Shown one piece after another: positions 16,027 to 25,870 of a stretch of 39,342 bases of DNA. A model generated the notes under the pieces. The model was not told the origin of the DNA, made no database searches, and worked only from the letters and a program-made list of their open reading frames with translations. The DNA lies in the NCBI RefSeq assembly GCF_000424985.1, contig NZ_AUKX01000046.1, positions 1-39,342 on the forward strand, read 5' to 3'. A program made the position numbers and the translations under genes. This DNA is from Arenibacter latericius DSM 15913 (GTDB lineage: Bacteria; Bacteroidota; Bacteroidia; Flavobacteriales; Flavobacteriaceae). Positions within the stretch are counted from its first letter, which is position 1. Each line of letters begins with the position of its first letter.

Positions 16027-16629
16027 ATGAATCCAAAAGTAGATTGGTTTTTCGATAAAGAAACTAAGTGGAAAAAAGAATATCAGGAGCTACGTAGGAT
16101 TGTTTTGGACTGTGCACTAGAGGAAGAATTAAAATGGGGAGTTCCATGTTATACTTTTAGAAAAAGTAACATCCTATTACTTCATGGTTTTAAAAGGTAC
16201 TGTGCCCTACTCTTTCATAAAGGAGTCTTATTGAAAGATCCCGATAACATGCTTATCCAACAAACTGAGAATGTTCAATCTGCACGGCAACTTAGGTTTA
16301 CTAATTGGCAAGAAATAATTGATTTAAAACCTACGATTAAAGCCTATATTTTTGAAGCTATAGAAGTAGAAAAGTTAGGATTAGAAGTGAAAATGAAAAA
16401 GACTTCTGAGTTTAAAATACCGGATGAGTTTAAAAAAGCGTTAAACGATAATCCGAATTTAAAAGCTGCTTTTAGTGCATTAACCCCAGGACGCCAACGA
16501 GGGTATTTACTACATTTTTCACAAGCCAAACAATCAAAAACGAGAGCCTCAAGAATTGAAAAAATAATTCCAAAAATTTTAAGTGGAAAAGGATTGAATG
16601 ACGACTTTAAAAAAGAACAATCCAACTGA
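16027..16629 (+). CDS. YdeI-type protein (DUF1801 plus OmdA-like domain)
   Basis: The 200-residue cytoplasmic protein joins an N-terminal DUF1801-like domain (EYQELRRIVLDCALEEELKWGVPCYTFRKSNILLLHGFKRYCALLFHKG) to a C-terminal OmdA or YdeI-like segment (IPDEFKKALNDNPNLKAAFSALTPGRQRGYLLHFSQAKQSKTRASRIEKIIPKILSGKG, here split over a helix and R-rich tail). This two-part layout and length are those of the YdeI family, whose function is unclear; E. coli YdeI was linked to osmotic or polymyxin stress. It stands alone, 170 bases before the BCCT transporter. Confidence 0.8.
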   Translation: MNPKVDWFFDKETKWKKEYQELRRIVLDCALEEELKWGVPCYTFRKSNILLLHGFKRYCALLFHKGVLLKDPDNMLIQQTENVQSARQLRFTNWQEIIDLKPTIKAYIFEAIEVEKLGLEVKMKKTSEFKIPDEFKKALNDNPNLKAAFSALTPGRQRGYLLHFSQAKQSKTRASRIEKIIPKILSGKGLNDDFKKEQSN

Positions 16630-16802
16630 CTGCTAATGAATTCATTAACGCTTTAGATATAATTAGCCAGGGTTAATTTATATATCAATAAAAAAGGAAA
16701 TCATATTAAAGCTATTTAAGTATTTTCACCAATTTTAAGTTAAAATCAGCACCTTCATCAATTTACATAGGACATCAATTATAAAACGTTTAAAAAAATT
16801 TC

Positions 16803-18845
16803 ATGGAAGGAAGACTTAATAATAAAATCACATTAAATAAAGGAATCACTATTCCGAGTTTAATCTTTATTCTATTAACCTCTTTATTAGCAGGCATATT
16901 CCCCATTGAAACAGGGGCTGTTTTAGATCATATAAAGAATTTTATCTTCGTTAATCTTAACTGGATATATGTCTGGTCTGTAAATATTTTTATATTCTTC
17001 TTGTTCTACCTAGTATTAAGTAAATATGGGAATATTAAACTGGGAAATAATGATAGCATACCTCAGCATTCCTATTTTTCATGGATTGCGATGCTCTTTG
17101 CAGCTGGTATGGGAATTGGGCTTATGTACTTTAGTGTAGCAGAACCAATGCAACATTATACTGCCCCAGTTTTTGCAGCTAATGATGCGATTACGAGAGC
17201 CAAAAATGCACAATTATATACCTTTTTCCACTATGGTATACACGCATGGGCAATTTATGGAGTCGTTGGTTTATCTCTATCTTATTTTACCTATAGATAT
17301 AAGCTGCCTCTTTCTTTGCGTAGTTGTTTTTATCCACTACTAAAAGACCGCATTAATGGAGTTTGGGGAAATGTGATAGATATTTTTGCACTCTGTAGTA
17401 CGTTATTTGGTATAACAACCACATTAGGATTTGGAGTTTTGCAAATAAATTCTGGATTGGTAAATATGAATATTTTTCCAGATACCAGCTTCACTTATCA
17501 GGTGATTATTGTGTGTGTTTTGGTTGCAGCTGCTATCCTATCTGCAGTTACGGGTGTAAGCAAGGGTATAAAAATTTTGAGTAGTATTAATATTGTCGTA
17601 GTGGTATTCTTATTACTATTTGTACTTGCTGTAGGACCTACCACCCACCTAATAGGAAGCTTTACAGAAGGAATCGGATATTATATAAGTAGTTTTATAG
17701 AACTAACCTTTAACACGCATGCCTTCAAAACAGATGAATTACCATGGTTTTATGATTGGACCATCTTGTATTGGGCATGGTGGATTTCTTGGGCTCCATA
17801 TGTCGGGGTGTTTATTGCGAAAATATCCAGAGGACGAACTATTAGAAGTTTTGTTGCTGCAGTACTTTTAATCCCAACAACTTTCAATTTTATTTGGATG
17901 ACGGTATTTGGCAATAGTGCTATATGGGTAGATAGCGATGTAGCAAATGGCGCATTAAGTAATATAGCGGGGAACCCAGATGTACTTATGTTTAGTTTCC
18001 TAGAATACTTGCCACTATCTGGAATAACAAGCTTTTTGGTTATTTTCATCATTATCATATTCTTTGTAACCTCAGCAGATTCAGGTATAGTAGTTATGGA
18101 TAGCATAGCAACTAAGAACTCTACAAAGTCTCCTAAATTACAAATCGCACTTTGGGGCGGACTGTTAGCTGTTATATCCCTTGTTCTATTAAATGCCGGA
18201 GGTTTAGGCGCCTTGCAAAGCATGACGCTTATTACAGCCTTACCTTTCTCTATTATTATGATCCTGTTTATTGTGAGTTTAGTAAAAGCATTACGTATCG
18301 ATTATAAGTACTATAATAGAGATTTTTCGGCTACCACAGATCTATGGTCGTCAGATTCGTGGGAAGATAAGTTAAAGCAAATAGTAACTTTTAAAAATAA
18401 GTCCGCTATTGATATTTTTATCAGTACTACAGTAAAAGAAGCATTTACAGAAATGCAAGAGGTATTATCCAAATATGAAATAACCTCTAAAATCAATGCG
18501 CATCAAGACCCGCATAGAATTGAAATAGAAATAGAACATCATATTTTAAACAACTTTAAATATGGTGTAAAGACCCAATCTAGAAACTTACCCGAATATT
18601 TGTTAGAGGAACAGAACCTGCCCGGCGTGAATAAGGACGAATCATTTTTTCCCCTTTCTTACTTCGGAGATACCAGAGAAGGTTATAGTGTGCTTTATTT
18701 TACCAAAAACGAATTAATTATAGATGTTTTAAAGCATTATGAAAGGTATTTGAAGTTGTTAACGGAAGAGAAGAACGTGATGTTTACAAGTAGTAATAGT
18801 CATCATAAAAAAATAAAAAAAGTAAAGAAAAAGTTTAAAAACTAG
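16803..18845 (+). CDS. BCCT-family transporter (choline/glycine betaine type)
   Basis: The 680-residue inner-membrane protein has twelve hydrophobic segments across about residues 15-505 and a long cytoplasmic C-terminal tail of about 170 residues. Family marks are GMGIGLMYFSVAEPM (102-116), with the glycine stretch of the substrate/sodium site, and the aromatic signature WTILYWAWWISWAPYVGVF (from about 319), followed by the ISRGRTIR loop. The length and tail match BetT-like members, where the tail senses osmotic state. Typical substrates are choline, betaine or carnitine carried with sodium or protons. No betaine-synthesis genes are adjacent, so the substrate is open. Confidence 0.9.
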   Translation: MEGRLNNKITLNKGITIPSLIFILLTSLLAGIFPIETGAVLDHIKNFIFVNLNWIYVWSVNIFIFFLFYLVLSKYGNIKLGNNDSIPQHSYFSWIAMLFAAGMGIGLMYFSVAEPMQHYTAPVFAANDAITRAKNAQLYTFFHYGIHAWAIYGVVGLSLSYFTYRYKLPLSLRSCFYPLLKDRINGVWGNVIDIFALCSTLFGITTTLGFGVLQINSGLVNMNIFPDTSFTYQVIIVCVLVAAAILSAVTGVSKGIKILSSINIVVVVFLLLFVLAVGPTTHLIGSFTEGIGYYISSFIELTFNTHAFKTDELPWFYDWTILYWAWWISWAPYVGVFIAKISRGRTIRSFVAAVLLIPTTFNFIWMTVFGNSAIWVDSDVANGALSNIAGNPDVLMFSFLEYLPLSGITSFLVIFIIIIFFVTSADSGIVVMDSIATKNSTKSPKLQIALWGGLLAVISLVLLNAGGLGALQSMTLITALPFSIIMILFIVSLVKALRIDYKYYNRDFSATTDLWSSDSWEDKLKQIVTFKNKSAIDIFISTTVKEAFTEMQEVLSKYEITSKINAHQDPHRIEIEIEHHILNNFKYGVKTQSRNLPEYLLEEQNLPGVNKDESFFPLSYFGDTREGYSVLYFTKNELIIDVLKHYERYLKLLTEEKNVMFTSSNSHHKKIKKVKKKFKN

Positions 18846-18967
18846 AAATAGTTGCACTTTGGAATAATGAATTTCTGGAAAGCTTATGTCACAATATTTA
18901 GAAACTGGATATATACACTATCTGGTTGATAGATGATGGGCAGGTCCGTTGGCTATCCATTATAGAT

Positions 18968-19699
18968 TTATAATTCCAACAACATCAATGGCTTGAATAA
19001 TATCTGTGTTATCTTACTATTTACAGCTATTGCCGTTAAATAATCGGTTTTGGGCCTGATTGAAAATAGTCGCCACTTTTCTTTGTCTAGATCACCAATT
19101 GACGCTTCCAATAATTCCGCTGTATCATCAGAATCCATAGAAACCGAAAATGTATCCAAAGGAAACGACAATCCAGATCCATAGGCCTTAATAATGGCTT
19201 CCTTTCGGGTCCAGCAGCGATAAAAAGCCACCTCCCTCCTCTGTTCCGGTAGGGATTGGAGCATTCCCACCTCCTTTTTAGAAAAAAACTTTAAGGCAAT
19301 ATCCATTACATCAAAATCCATCTTCAATACTTCAACATCCACTCCAATATCGAAATTTTTCACAAATCCAAAAACGATCATATCTCCTGAATGGGATAGG
19401 TTGAATTTAATATTCTGATTCGTATTGAAGAAAGGCTTTCCATATTCCCCATATTCAAAGACTACCTCTCCAAAATCTATTTCCAAATAATTGGACAACA
19501 AAGACCTCAGTAACCACCGAGCAATAATAAATCGGTTTTGGTCTGTTTGAAATTTAAATTGACCTGCCCTTAATTTTTCATCTGCAGTAAGCCATTCCTG
19601 CATAACTCCGACATTTGAAATAAAATCATTTATATCAGCATAGTAAAAATGAATTTGATTATTGGGTAGAATAAGCTTTTCTAAATTTACTGATAACAT
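18968..19699 (-). CDS. Sfp-type 4'-phosphopantetheinyl transferase
   Basis: The 243-residue protein is of the monomeric Sfp class, which attaches the phosphopantetheine arm of CoA to the Ser of peptidyl carrier domains. The motifs are IGVDVE (118-123, Mg-binding Asp and Glu) and WTRKEAIIKAYGSGL (163-177), preceded by KPFFNTNQNIKFNLSHSGD, which holds the CoA-contacting NLSHS. It is the last gene of the leftward NRPS unit, 110 bases after the carrier-thioesterase gene. Its evident clients are the three carrier domains in the window (Ser146 of that protein and the two carriers of the large NRPS). Confidence 0.92.
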   Translation of the reverse strand: MLSVNLEKLILPNNQIHFYYADINDFISNVGVMQEWLTADEKLRAGQFKFQTDQNRFIIARWLLRSLLSNYLEIDFGEVVFEYGEYGKPFFNTNQNIKFNLSHSGDMIVFGFVKNFDIGVDVEVLKMDFDVMDIALKFFSKKEVGMLQSLPEQRREVAFYRCWTRKEAIIKAYGSGLSFPLDTFSVSMDSDDTAELLEASIGDLDKEKWRLFSIRPKTDYLTAIAVNSKITQILFKPLMLLEL

Positions 19700-19809
19700 C
19701 CTTATAATTTTCTAACTAATTAATTGGTCTATACTCCAAATTCTCGTAGAAATCCCATATCCAAATAGGAACCGATAAGCTATTAAAAGGATTAAGATTG
19801 TATATTAAC

Positions 19810-21147
19810 CTAAAGGCAATGTAATTCTACATTTTCACCAAGCTCTTTTACCTGTGGGTCCTCAAAAATATTAAAATGATTACCAGGAGTATATAATACA
19901 TCTACTTTGTTAACACACCAATGATTCCAACTGTTTATATCTTTTTGGTTAAATCTTTCTATTCCATCACGACCGATTATCAGGGTGCATTTGGCATTGA
20001 AGTTTTGCCATTCATAACCCTGTTGCAATTCAGCAAGTCGATTCCGAATTCTTAATTGTCGTCTTTGAAACGTATCATTTACTAAGGAAACATATATAGG
20101 TTCTAAATATCGTCTATACCTATAAATGAAGGATTTTTTTATAGTTGTAAATGGCCGATTTAAAAATCTTCTGAAATAATTTATATACCGATGGCTGTTA
20201 TCATCCCGTTCCACATTTTCTATATGTTTTGGAGAGCTATCAACAATTATAACATTAGCGGTTTTGTGAAGCTTAGACAGTTGATTGGACATTTCTACCA
20301 CTAATGGGCAACAACAGTAGTACAATAGATTATAAGGTCCCTCTGGCTGTACACGTATTATCTCCTCTAAATAATCACTAGCCATTTGAGCTATGCTGGT
20401 GTGCAAGCTTTCAGCGCCATCTGCCCCTTTTGGTTGCACTAGATATACCGGTCTTCTAGCATCCAAATAATTAGCGAACTTTTGGTAGAACAATACATGC
20501 CCCTCCCCACCGTGTATGCAAAATAAAGGTTGTTTATTTCCTATTGATCTATAGGGCACCACATACCTAAATTCTTTTGACTGCCTAACTTTGGAGCTTT
20601 CTATTTTTCTGGCCATTGCCTGAATAGTAGGGTTATTAAAGAGGATACTGGGTGCCAGTTTAACATTCATCCGCTTCTCAATAAGCCAAAACATGCGAAT
20701 AGAGGTCATAGAATCACCGCCAATTTCAAAATAATTATCCAATATGCCAATTGGAGAGAAGTTTAAGATATCTTCCCAAATATCTACTAGATCAGATTCT
20801 AGCTGCTGTGTTGGGGCAACAGTCTCTGTTGATTGTTGTGAACATACAGAAACACTCAATTCCTTTAATGTCTTTTTATCTAATTTCCCGTTTGGTAACA
20901 AGGGGATTTCATCAATCAGATAAATGGAGGAAGGTTTCATATATCCCAGAAGACGTTCATCTAGGTACTTTCTAAAACTGTCCATGTTAAAATTATGGCC
21001 TGGTTTAATATAGGCCACTATCTTTTTTACACTTTTCTCGGACTCATATTCATTTACATTAGATTCATAATTCCTTAATCTATAAAGAATCAATTTCCTT
21101 TCCTCAAGGGAGAGCTGTTCTAGCCTATCTTTAAATGTAAGTTCCAT
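19810..21147 (-). CDS. NRPS protein: adenylation C-terminal part, carrier and Cys-type thioesterase
   Basis: The 445-residue protein starts with a helical piece (LSLEERKLILYRL), then the C-terminal subdomain of an adenylation domain: KKIVAYIKPG (41-50) and motif A10 PLLPNGKLDKKTL with catalytic Lys88. A carrier domain follows (IGGDSMTS, phosphopantetheine Ser146), then a type I thioesterase from about 195 (LFCIHGGEGHVLFYQKF). In the thioesterase the nucleophile elbow reads EGPYNLLYYCCCP where GxSxG is expected, aligning Cys278 with the serine. Asp303 (IVDSSP) and His424 (PGNHFN) complete the triad. There is no large N-terminal adenylation core: that lies in the upstream gene. This protein probably acts with it in trans and releases the peptide. 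Confidence 0.88.
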   Translation of the reverse strand: MELTFKDRLEQLSLEERKLILYRLRNYESNVNEYESEKSVKKIVAYIKPGHNFNMDSFRKYLDERLLGYMKPSSIYLIDEIPLLPNGKLDKKTLKELSVSVCSQQSTETVAPTQQLESDLVDIWEDILNFSPIGILDNYFEIGGDSMTSIRMFWLIEKRMNVKLAPSILFNNPTIQAMARKIESSKVRQSKEFRYVVPYRSIGNKQPLFCIHGGEGHVLFYQKFANYLDARRPVYLVQPKGADGAESLHTSIAQMASDYLEEIIRVQPEGPYNLLYYCCCPLVVEMSNQLSKLHKTANVIIVDSSPKHIENVERDDNSHRYINYFRRFLNRPFTTIKKSFIYRYRRYLEPIYVSLVNDTFQRRQLRIRNRLAELQQGYEWQNFNAKCTLIIGRDGIERFNQKDINSWNHWCVNKVDVLYTPGNHFNIFEDPQVKELGENVELHCL

Positions 21148-21241
21148 GATCTAAAATTTTAATACATAAAAATCCAATCCCCAAGCTTGTCCCTACTGTA
21201 AAATGGCAACCTATCTGGACCTTTTTTATACTTACATCTCA

Positions 21242-24148
21242 CTACAGTTGGCGTAACAAATACTCTTTCTCTTCCGCTTTTAATGAGGCTACAGCATTCA
21301 CAACATCAATCACTTTTTGCCTGTGGGTAGGCGACTCAAAATACGCCATGATTTCAGCAGTATAATCAGAATCAATTGCAATAGAACCTGCCTTATGTCC
21401 AGTTTTTTCCGCCACTATTATTGCCCGCTCCACCATGGGACTCTCGTTGGCTACATGTTCAATCCCATCCAAATCTATACGGTAACCACGTATTTTTATT
21501 TGATGGTCCGTCCTGCCTAAAAATTCAATAGCCCCATCTACTCTATACCGACCTAGATCGCCAGTTCTATAAAGTTTATTTTGGCTACCTTTTTTAAAGG
21601 GATTATCTACATAAGCGGCAGATGTTAGCGCCGAGTTGTTAATATAGTACCCAGCCAGCCCGGGACCTCCAACATAAATTTCACCTGTTGCCCCAAAAGG
21701 AACTGGACGAAGGTACTTGTCCAATAGATATATTTCTGCCTTTGCTACTGGTCTTCCTAAAGGAATACTTTGCTGTAGGTCTTGCTCTAAAATTTGATGG
21801 GCAATACACCAGACGGTTGCCTCCGTAGGGCCATATTCATTGTAAAGTTTTACCTGGGGTATTTTTTTAAAATGAAGATTACCCAAGGAAGAAGGACAGG
21901 CTTCACCCGCTACAATAACACAACTAAGGGACTTTAATTTATTCAAGTTGCCATAATCCAATACCATTTTATATAATGAGGGAAGCATTAAAGTATGACT
22001 AATGTTGTGTTCCAAAACTATATTACTCACTAGATCCATATCTTGCTCCAAGTGTTTTTGCGAAATCACCAACGTACCCCCGGTACATAGAGTCCAAAAA
22101 ATTCCCGCCTTGGAACTATCAAAAGATATGGAGGAAAAAAGCAAAAAAACAGGGGCTTTATCTTTATAATATAACAGCCTGCCTTCGGTTGAATTAATAA
22201 TATTGCCATGGGTAATGGGCACCCCTTTTGGATTTCCTGTGCTCCCAGAGGTATATATAATATAGGCCAGGGCATCACGCTCCACATGAGGAAATTTTTT
22301 ATCTGCCCCTACAGTAGGGACCTTTAAATCATTCAGATCGATCAATTCTATATCAAAGCCATCAAATAAATTGTTGAGCTGGGTTTGGATCAACACCGTT
22401 TTTACATCAGAATCATTAAGAATAAATGAAATTCGTTCTTTGGGGTACTCAGAATCAATGGGTAAATAGGCGCATCCGGCTTTTAATATTGCCAGCATAC
22501 CAACAATCATCTCCATAGACCGATTTACGCATAAACCCACAATTTCATTCCTACCCCTTGTTTCTTTAAGAATTCTTGCTGCAATTACCTCAGATTTCGC
22601 CATTAATTCGCCATAACTCATGGACTTATCACCGAACGCTAGTGCACATATCTCTGGATTTTCATTTCCTACCTCAGAAATAATATCATGAATACCATTG
22701 TATTTTGAATATGGACCTTCAACTGTATCTTTTAATGGGAAGAAAAACTCATTTTCTTCCTGGGTCATCATCTGTATTTTGGAAATGGCCATTTCTGGAT
22801 TTAATATTATCCCTTCCAACAACAGCTTATAATGTTCCTGAAATCTTTTTATGGTAACTTCATCGTACAAATCTGTAGCATATTCAAAAGAAGGTGACAA
22901 CAAGCCATTTTCATATGATACATAAAGGGTAAGGTCGAACTTGGAAACTCCAAAATCAAAATAGGAATACTCCAACGCAATATCGGGTCCAAAGGAGGGC
23001 AATTCTGGTACGGCATGATAGATGAACATCGTACTAAAGAACGGATTACTGCTAAGTGATCTTTGCGGCTTTAATTCTTTCACTAACAAATCAAAAGGGG
23101 CATCCTTGTTGGAAAAAGCTTCCAATGTGGTCTTTCTAACTATTTTTACCAGATCCAAAAATGACATTTCGTGAGATAGTTCCGTTCTCAGAGCTATGGT
23201 TTCGTCAAAAAATCCAATAACCTCTTCAAGAACTTTCTCATTTCGGTTGGTCATTGGAGTGCCTACAATGATGTCCGACTGACCGCTATACCGATACAAT
23301 AAAACATAGTAAACGGACAGTAAGAATATATAGGGCGTAGTCTCCAATTTTTTAGACAAATCCAATATTTGTTGGGACAGATTTTTGGATAAATCCTGAG
23401 TAAGGGTACCTCCTTTAAAGGAATATTCCTTGGGCACTACAAAATCTACAGGTATATCCAACAGGGGAATTTCCCCCGAGAGTTTATCCAACCAATAGTC
23501 TACCTGTGAAGTGTTTACTCCTATTTCTTGTTGCCAATAAGCGAAATCCGTGTACTGTATTTTATTTTTCTCCAAAATAACTGTAGAACCAAGACCAAGT
23601 TGGATATAGTATTTGGCAAGTTGTTCTCTAAAAATTCCCATGGACCATTTGTCTGTAATGATATGATGCATGGTAACAAGCAAAATATGTTCTAATTCCC
23701 CCACCTTTATTAAGGAAGCTCTCATTAAAGGTGCTTTTTGCATATTGAAGGGTTTTGTGGCATCGGAAAATAGAATCTCATTTTTTTGCAGATCCAATTC
23801 TTGTGAAGATAAATGACTGAGATCAAATTCAGCAACTTTAAGTTCAGGTTCCAAATCAATTTCCTGGACCGTATCACCATTTTTAAAGTGAAATGAGCAT
23901 CTTAATATATCATTATGGTGAAAGACCAATTGCAGGCTTTTCAATAAATTTTCCTTATTCAATGCACCTTTGAAAATATGGATTTCTGCGTAGTTATATA
24001 CCGGATTTTTGGGATAGAGTTGTTCCAAAAACCAGAGCCTTTGCTGTCCCCTGGATAAAGGAATACTAACATTTACAGGAGCCTTAGTAATAGTCTTTTG
24101 CTCTGTATTGTCTTTCTCCCTATTCTTCCATCTACTTAAAATAGACAT
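21242..24148 (-). CDS. NRPS protein: condensation plus adenylation core
   Basis: The 968-residue protein has a condensation domain (about 27-460; HHIITDKWS, His161-His162-Asp166) and an adenylation core (about 480-930) with A3 YTSGSTGNPKG (632-642), A5 NEYGPTE (770-776), A7 YRTGDL (860-865) and A8 RGYRIDLDGIE (887-897). After A8 it has a short strand-like EIMAYFES and a helix ending KAEEKEYLLRQL, then stops with no A10 Lys and no carrier. Both are supplied by the next gene, 94 bases downstream. The pocket reads about D-S-A-M-I-A-E-V-W-(K), which I do not match to a known residue. It starts 27 bases after the HupE-like gene, so both are likely co-transcribed. Confidence 0.9.
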   Translation of the reverse strand: MSILSRWKNREKDNTEQKTITKAPVNVSIPLSRGQQRLWFLEQLYPKNPVYNYAEIHIFKGALNKENLLKSLQLVFHHNDILRCSFHFKNGDTVQEIDLEPELKVAEFDLSHLSSQELDLQKNEILFSDATKPFNMQKAPLMRASLIKVGELEHILLVTMHHIITDKWSMGIFREQLAKYYIQLGLGSTVILEKNKIQYTDFAYWQQEIGVNTSQVDYWLDKLSGEIPLLDIPVDFVVPKEYSFKGGTLTQDLSKNLSQQILDLSKKLETTPYIFLLSVYYVLLYRYSGQSDIIVGTPMTNRNEKVLEEVIGFFDETIALRTELSHEMSFLDLVKIVRKTTLEAFSNKDAPFDLLVKELKPQRSLSSNPFFSTMFIYHAVPELPSFGPDIALEYSYFDFGVSKFDLTLYVSYENGLLSPSFEYATDLYDEVTIKRFQEHYKLLLEGIILNPEMAISKIQMMTQEENEFFFPLKDTVEGPYSKYNGIHDIISEVGNENPEICALAFGDKSMSYGELMAKSEVIAARILKETRGRNEIVGLCVNRSMEMIVGMLAILKAGCAYLPIDSEYPKERISFILNDSDVKTVLIQTQLNNLFDGFDIELIDLNDLKVPTVGADKKFPHVERDALAYIIYTSGSTGNPKGVPITHGNIINSTEGRLLYYKDKAPVFLLFSSISFDSSKAGIFWTLCTGGTLVISQKHLEQDMDLVSNIVLEHNISHTLMLPSLYKMVLDYGNLNKLKSLSCVIVAGEACPSSLGNLHFKKIPQVKLYNEYGPTEATVWCIAHQILEQDLQQSIPLGRPVAKAEIYLLDKYLRPVPFGATGEIYVGGPGLAGYYINNSALTSAAYVDNPFKKGSQNKLYRTGDLGRYRVDGAIEFLGRTDHQIKIRGYRIDLDGIEHVANESPMVERAIIVAEKTGHKAGSIAIDSDYTAEIMAYFESPTHRQKVIDVVNAVASLKAEEKEYLLRQL

Positions 24149-24175
24149 AGTACCTTTTCCTTTAAGATTACAGCT

Positions 24176-25450
24176 TTAAGTTTTATAATAGTCTTCCCTT
24201 AATCCTAGAGCCCTTAATATATCCCCTCCAAGTCTTCTAATTTTTTCATCAAGAACCATATCATAATCAAAAGCCCGTTCTATAAACCAATACAATGAAA
24301 TAATGATGAGCAGGAAGGACAAATAAACTAGTAAATGAGGATAGAATTTAATCTTTCGAATAAAAAACAGCACTGGAAAAATTAAGGCAATGATGACTAC
24401 CTGTCCAATCTCCACTCCAAGGTTAAAGCCAAATAAGGTTAGGGTAAGAAACTCCCCTTTTATACCAAGGTCCCCAAGTACACTGGCAAACCCAAAACCG
24501 TGAAAAAGCCCAAATACAAATGCGATGACCCAATCCCTTCCCTTAAAAATTGGAGTGATGTTATGATACGCTGCAAGACCAATAGATAATGCGATAATGG
24601 ACTCTACTACCCTGGAAGGTAAACTTACGATCTCTAGTGATGCCAAAGTTAGCGTTATAGTATGGGCAATGGTAAAAAAGGTAATTACCGTTATAATATA
24701 GATAAATGCAGGTTTAAATTTTTTAACCGGTTCCCATCCCCATATATAATATCTAGATTCCGTTTTCCCAGGTGCAACCTCTACCAATCTCTTTTTTCTA
24801 CGAACTACCGAGGGAAGTATCAATGCCAACAAAAAAAGAATATGGTCCAGACCTATCCAAATATGCCATATTCCTTGTTTTACCATGGCCACAAACCCTT
24901 TCCAAATGGAAGAATCGGTAAGCGATAAGGTCTTGGTAGCGTTTCCCTTGGTGAAATCCAAGGCTACTATGGATTCGTTATTTATTAAACCGGCCTTCCA
25001 ATTATATTCATAAGCCAACATGTTAACGTGATTGGGATCTTCATCTAAAAGCACCGAATAAGTAACCTCTATTTCATCAGGTAGCTCCTTAGAATCCTCC
25101 AAATAAAAATGAAATCTTACAAAGGTGCCTTTTACTACCGGGAAGATGCTTATTTCCTTCGTGAAAACAATCTTATAGGCTTTGTTTTTTGAGCTAAAAC
25201 TACTGTGTTTAAGCAAGTACTCCTTTATTTGGTTATAATATGGCCTAACGTCATCAGGCTTTGGTGTATCTTTAATATCCAATCCAAAATAGGTTTGTAG
25301 ATCACTATTGTGAATTTCAAATCTACCTTCCACATTTTCATTCTCGTATACCCTTAAATAGATAAAGCTTTGGTTAGGTTGATGTGCTTGCCCACTCAAT
25401 GGCAATAAAAAAAATAAAATTAATACTGCATGGTAGGCAAGGTATTTCAT
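24176..25450 (-). CDS. HupE/UreJ-type metal-related membrane protein
   Basis: The 424-residue protein has a signal peptide (LILFFLLPLSGQAHQ), a periplasmic domain to about residue 185, then six or seven membrane segments. Metal-ligand-like motifs in the membrane are GIWHIWIGLDHILF (193-206; His196, Asp202, His203), FFTIAHTITL (His263), FGLFHGFGFA (His317) and GFNLGVEIGQ (341-350). These are the HupE/UreJ marks; that family handles nickel or cobalt in hydrogenase and urease contexts. Neither enzyme is encoded here. As first gene of the leftward NRPS unit, it suggests the product is a metal chelator or that the cluster responds to metal. The ion is not predictable. Confidence 0.82.
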   Translation of the reverse strand: MKYLAYHAVLILFFLLPLSGQAHQPNQSFIYLRVYENENVEGRFEIHNSDLQTYFGLDIKDTPKPDDVRPYYNQIKEYLLKHSSFSSKNKAYKIVFTKEISIFPVVKGTFVRFHFYLEDSKELPDEIEVTYSVLLDEDPNHVNMLAYEYNWKAGLINNESIVALDFTKGNATKTLSLTDSSIWKGFVAMVKQGIWHIWIGLDHILFLLALILPSVVRRKKRLVEVAPGKTESRYYIWGWEPVKKFKPAFIYIITVITFFTIAHTITLTLASLEIVSLPSRVVESIIALSIGLAAYHNITPIFKGRDWVIAFVFGLFHGFGFASVLGDLGIKGEFLTLTLFGFNLGVEIGQVVIIALIFPVLFFIRKIKFYPHLLVYLSFLLIIISLYWFIERAFDYDMVLDEKIRRLGGDILRALGLREDYYKT

Positions 25451-25475
25451 GATAGATAAAATAATTGGTTATTGA

Positions 25476-25497
25476 AAGTTTACATTAAAATAAACTT
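25476..25497. promoter_or_regulatory. Inverted repeat AAGTTTA-N8-TAAACTT (candidate operator 1)
   Basis: Perfect 7-bp arms lie 26 bases upstream of the HupE-like start on the leftward side. The half-sites match those at 25871-25886, which suggests recognition by one regulator. Confidence 0.45.
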
Positions 25498-25671
25498 AAC
25501 TATAAGGTAATTTACATATAAATATTTTTTTATTTCTTTATGTTTTTTGAATTATTATCATTTTATCGACGAATACATTGTTTTATCTGTTAATCTACGC
25601 ACCCATTATTTGGTAGTCAAATCAGAATTAATTTAACTTTACAATAACAGGATTTTTCCACCCTTATCTTG

Positions 25672-25682
25672 TAAACAGTTTA
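25672..25682. promoter_or_regulatory. Palindrome TAAAC-A-GTTTA (candidate operator 2)
   Basis: Short perfect palindrome with the same half-site sequence in everted orientation. Weak on its own; listed because it is in the same control region. Confidence 0.3.
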
Positions 25683-25870
25683 AGGAATAATTCTTTGGCC
25701 CCCGGCTCTCTTGTCTGATACCTACAAATAAATATTGTACAGACTCCGTTAATTATCGCCATAAAGAGCCTCTACTGTATTTAGAGAGTACTATTATTAA
25801 TTCAAACTATATCAATATTTCAGATTAACTAAAGTCTATTGCTTAATGGGTTTGGGCAATAAAATGGAAA

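Noticed and set aside
17750-18223. A 157-codon minus-strand frame inside the BCCT transporter gene
   Set aside because: It mirrors the hydrophobic coding strand and has no motif of its own; the plus-strand protein is certain.
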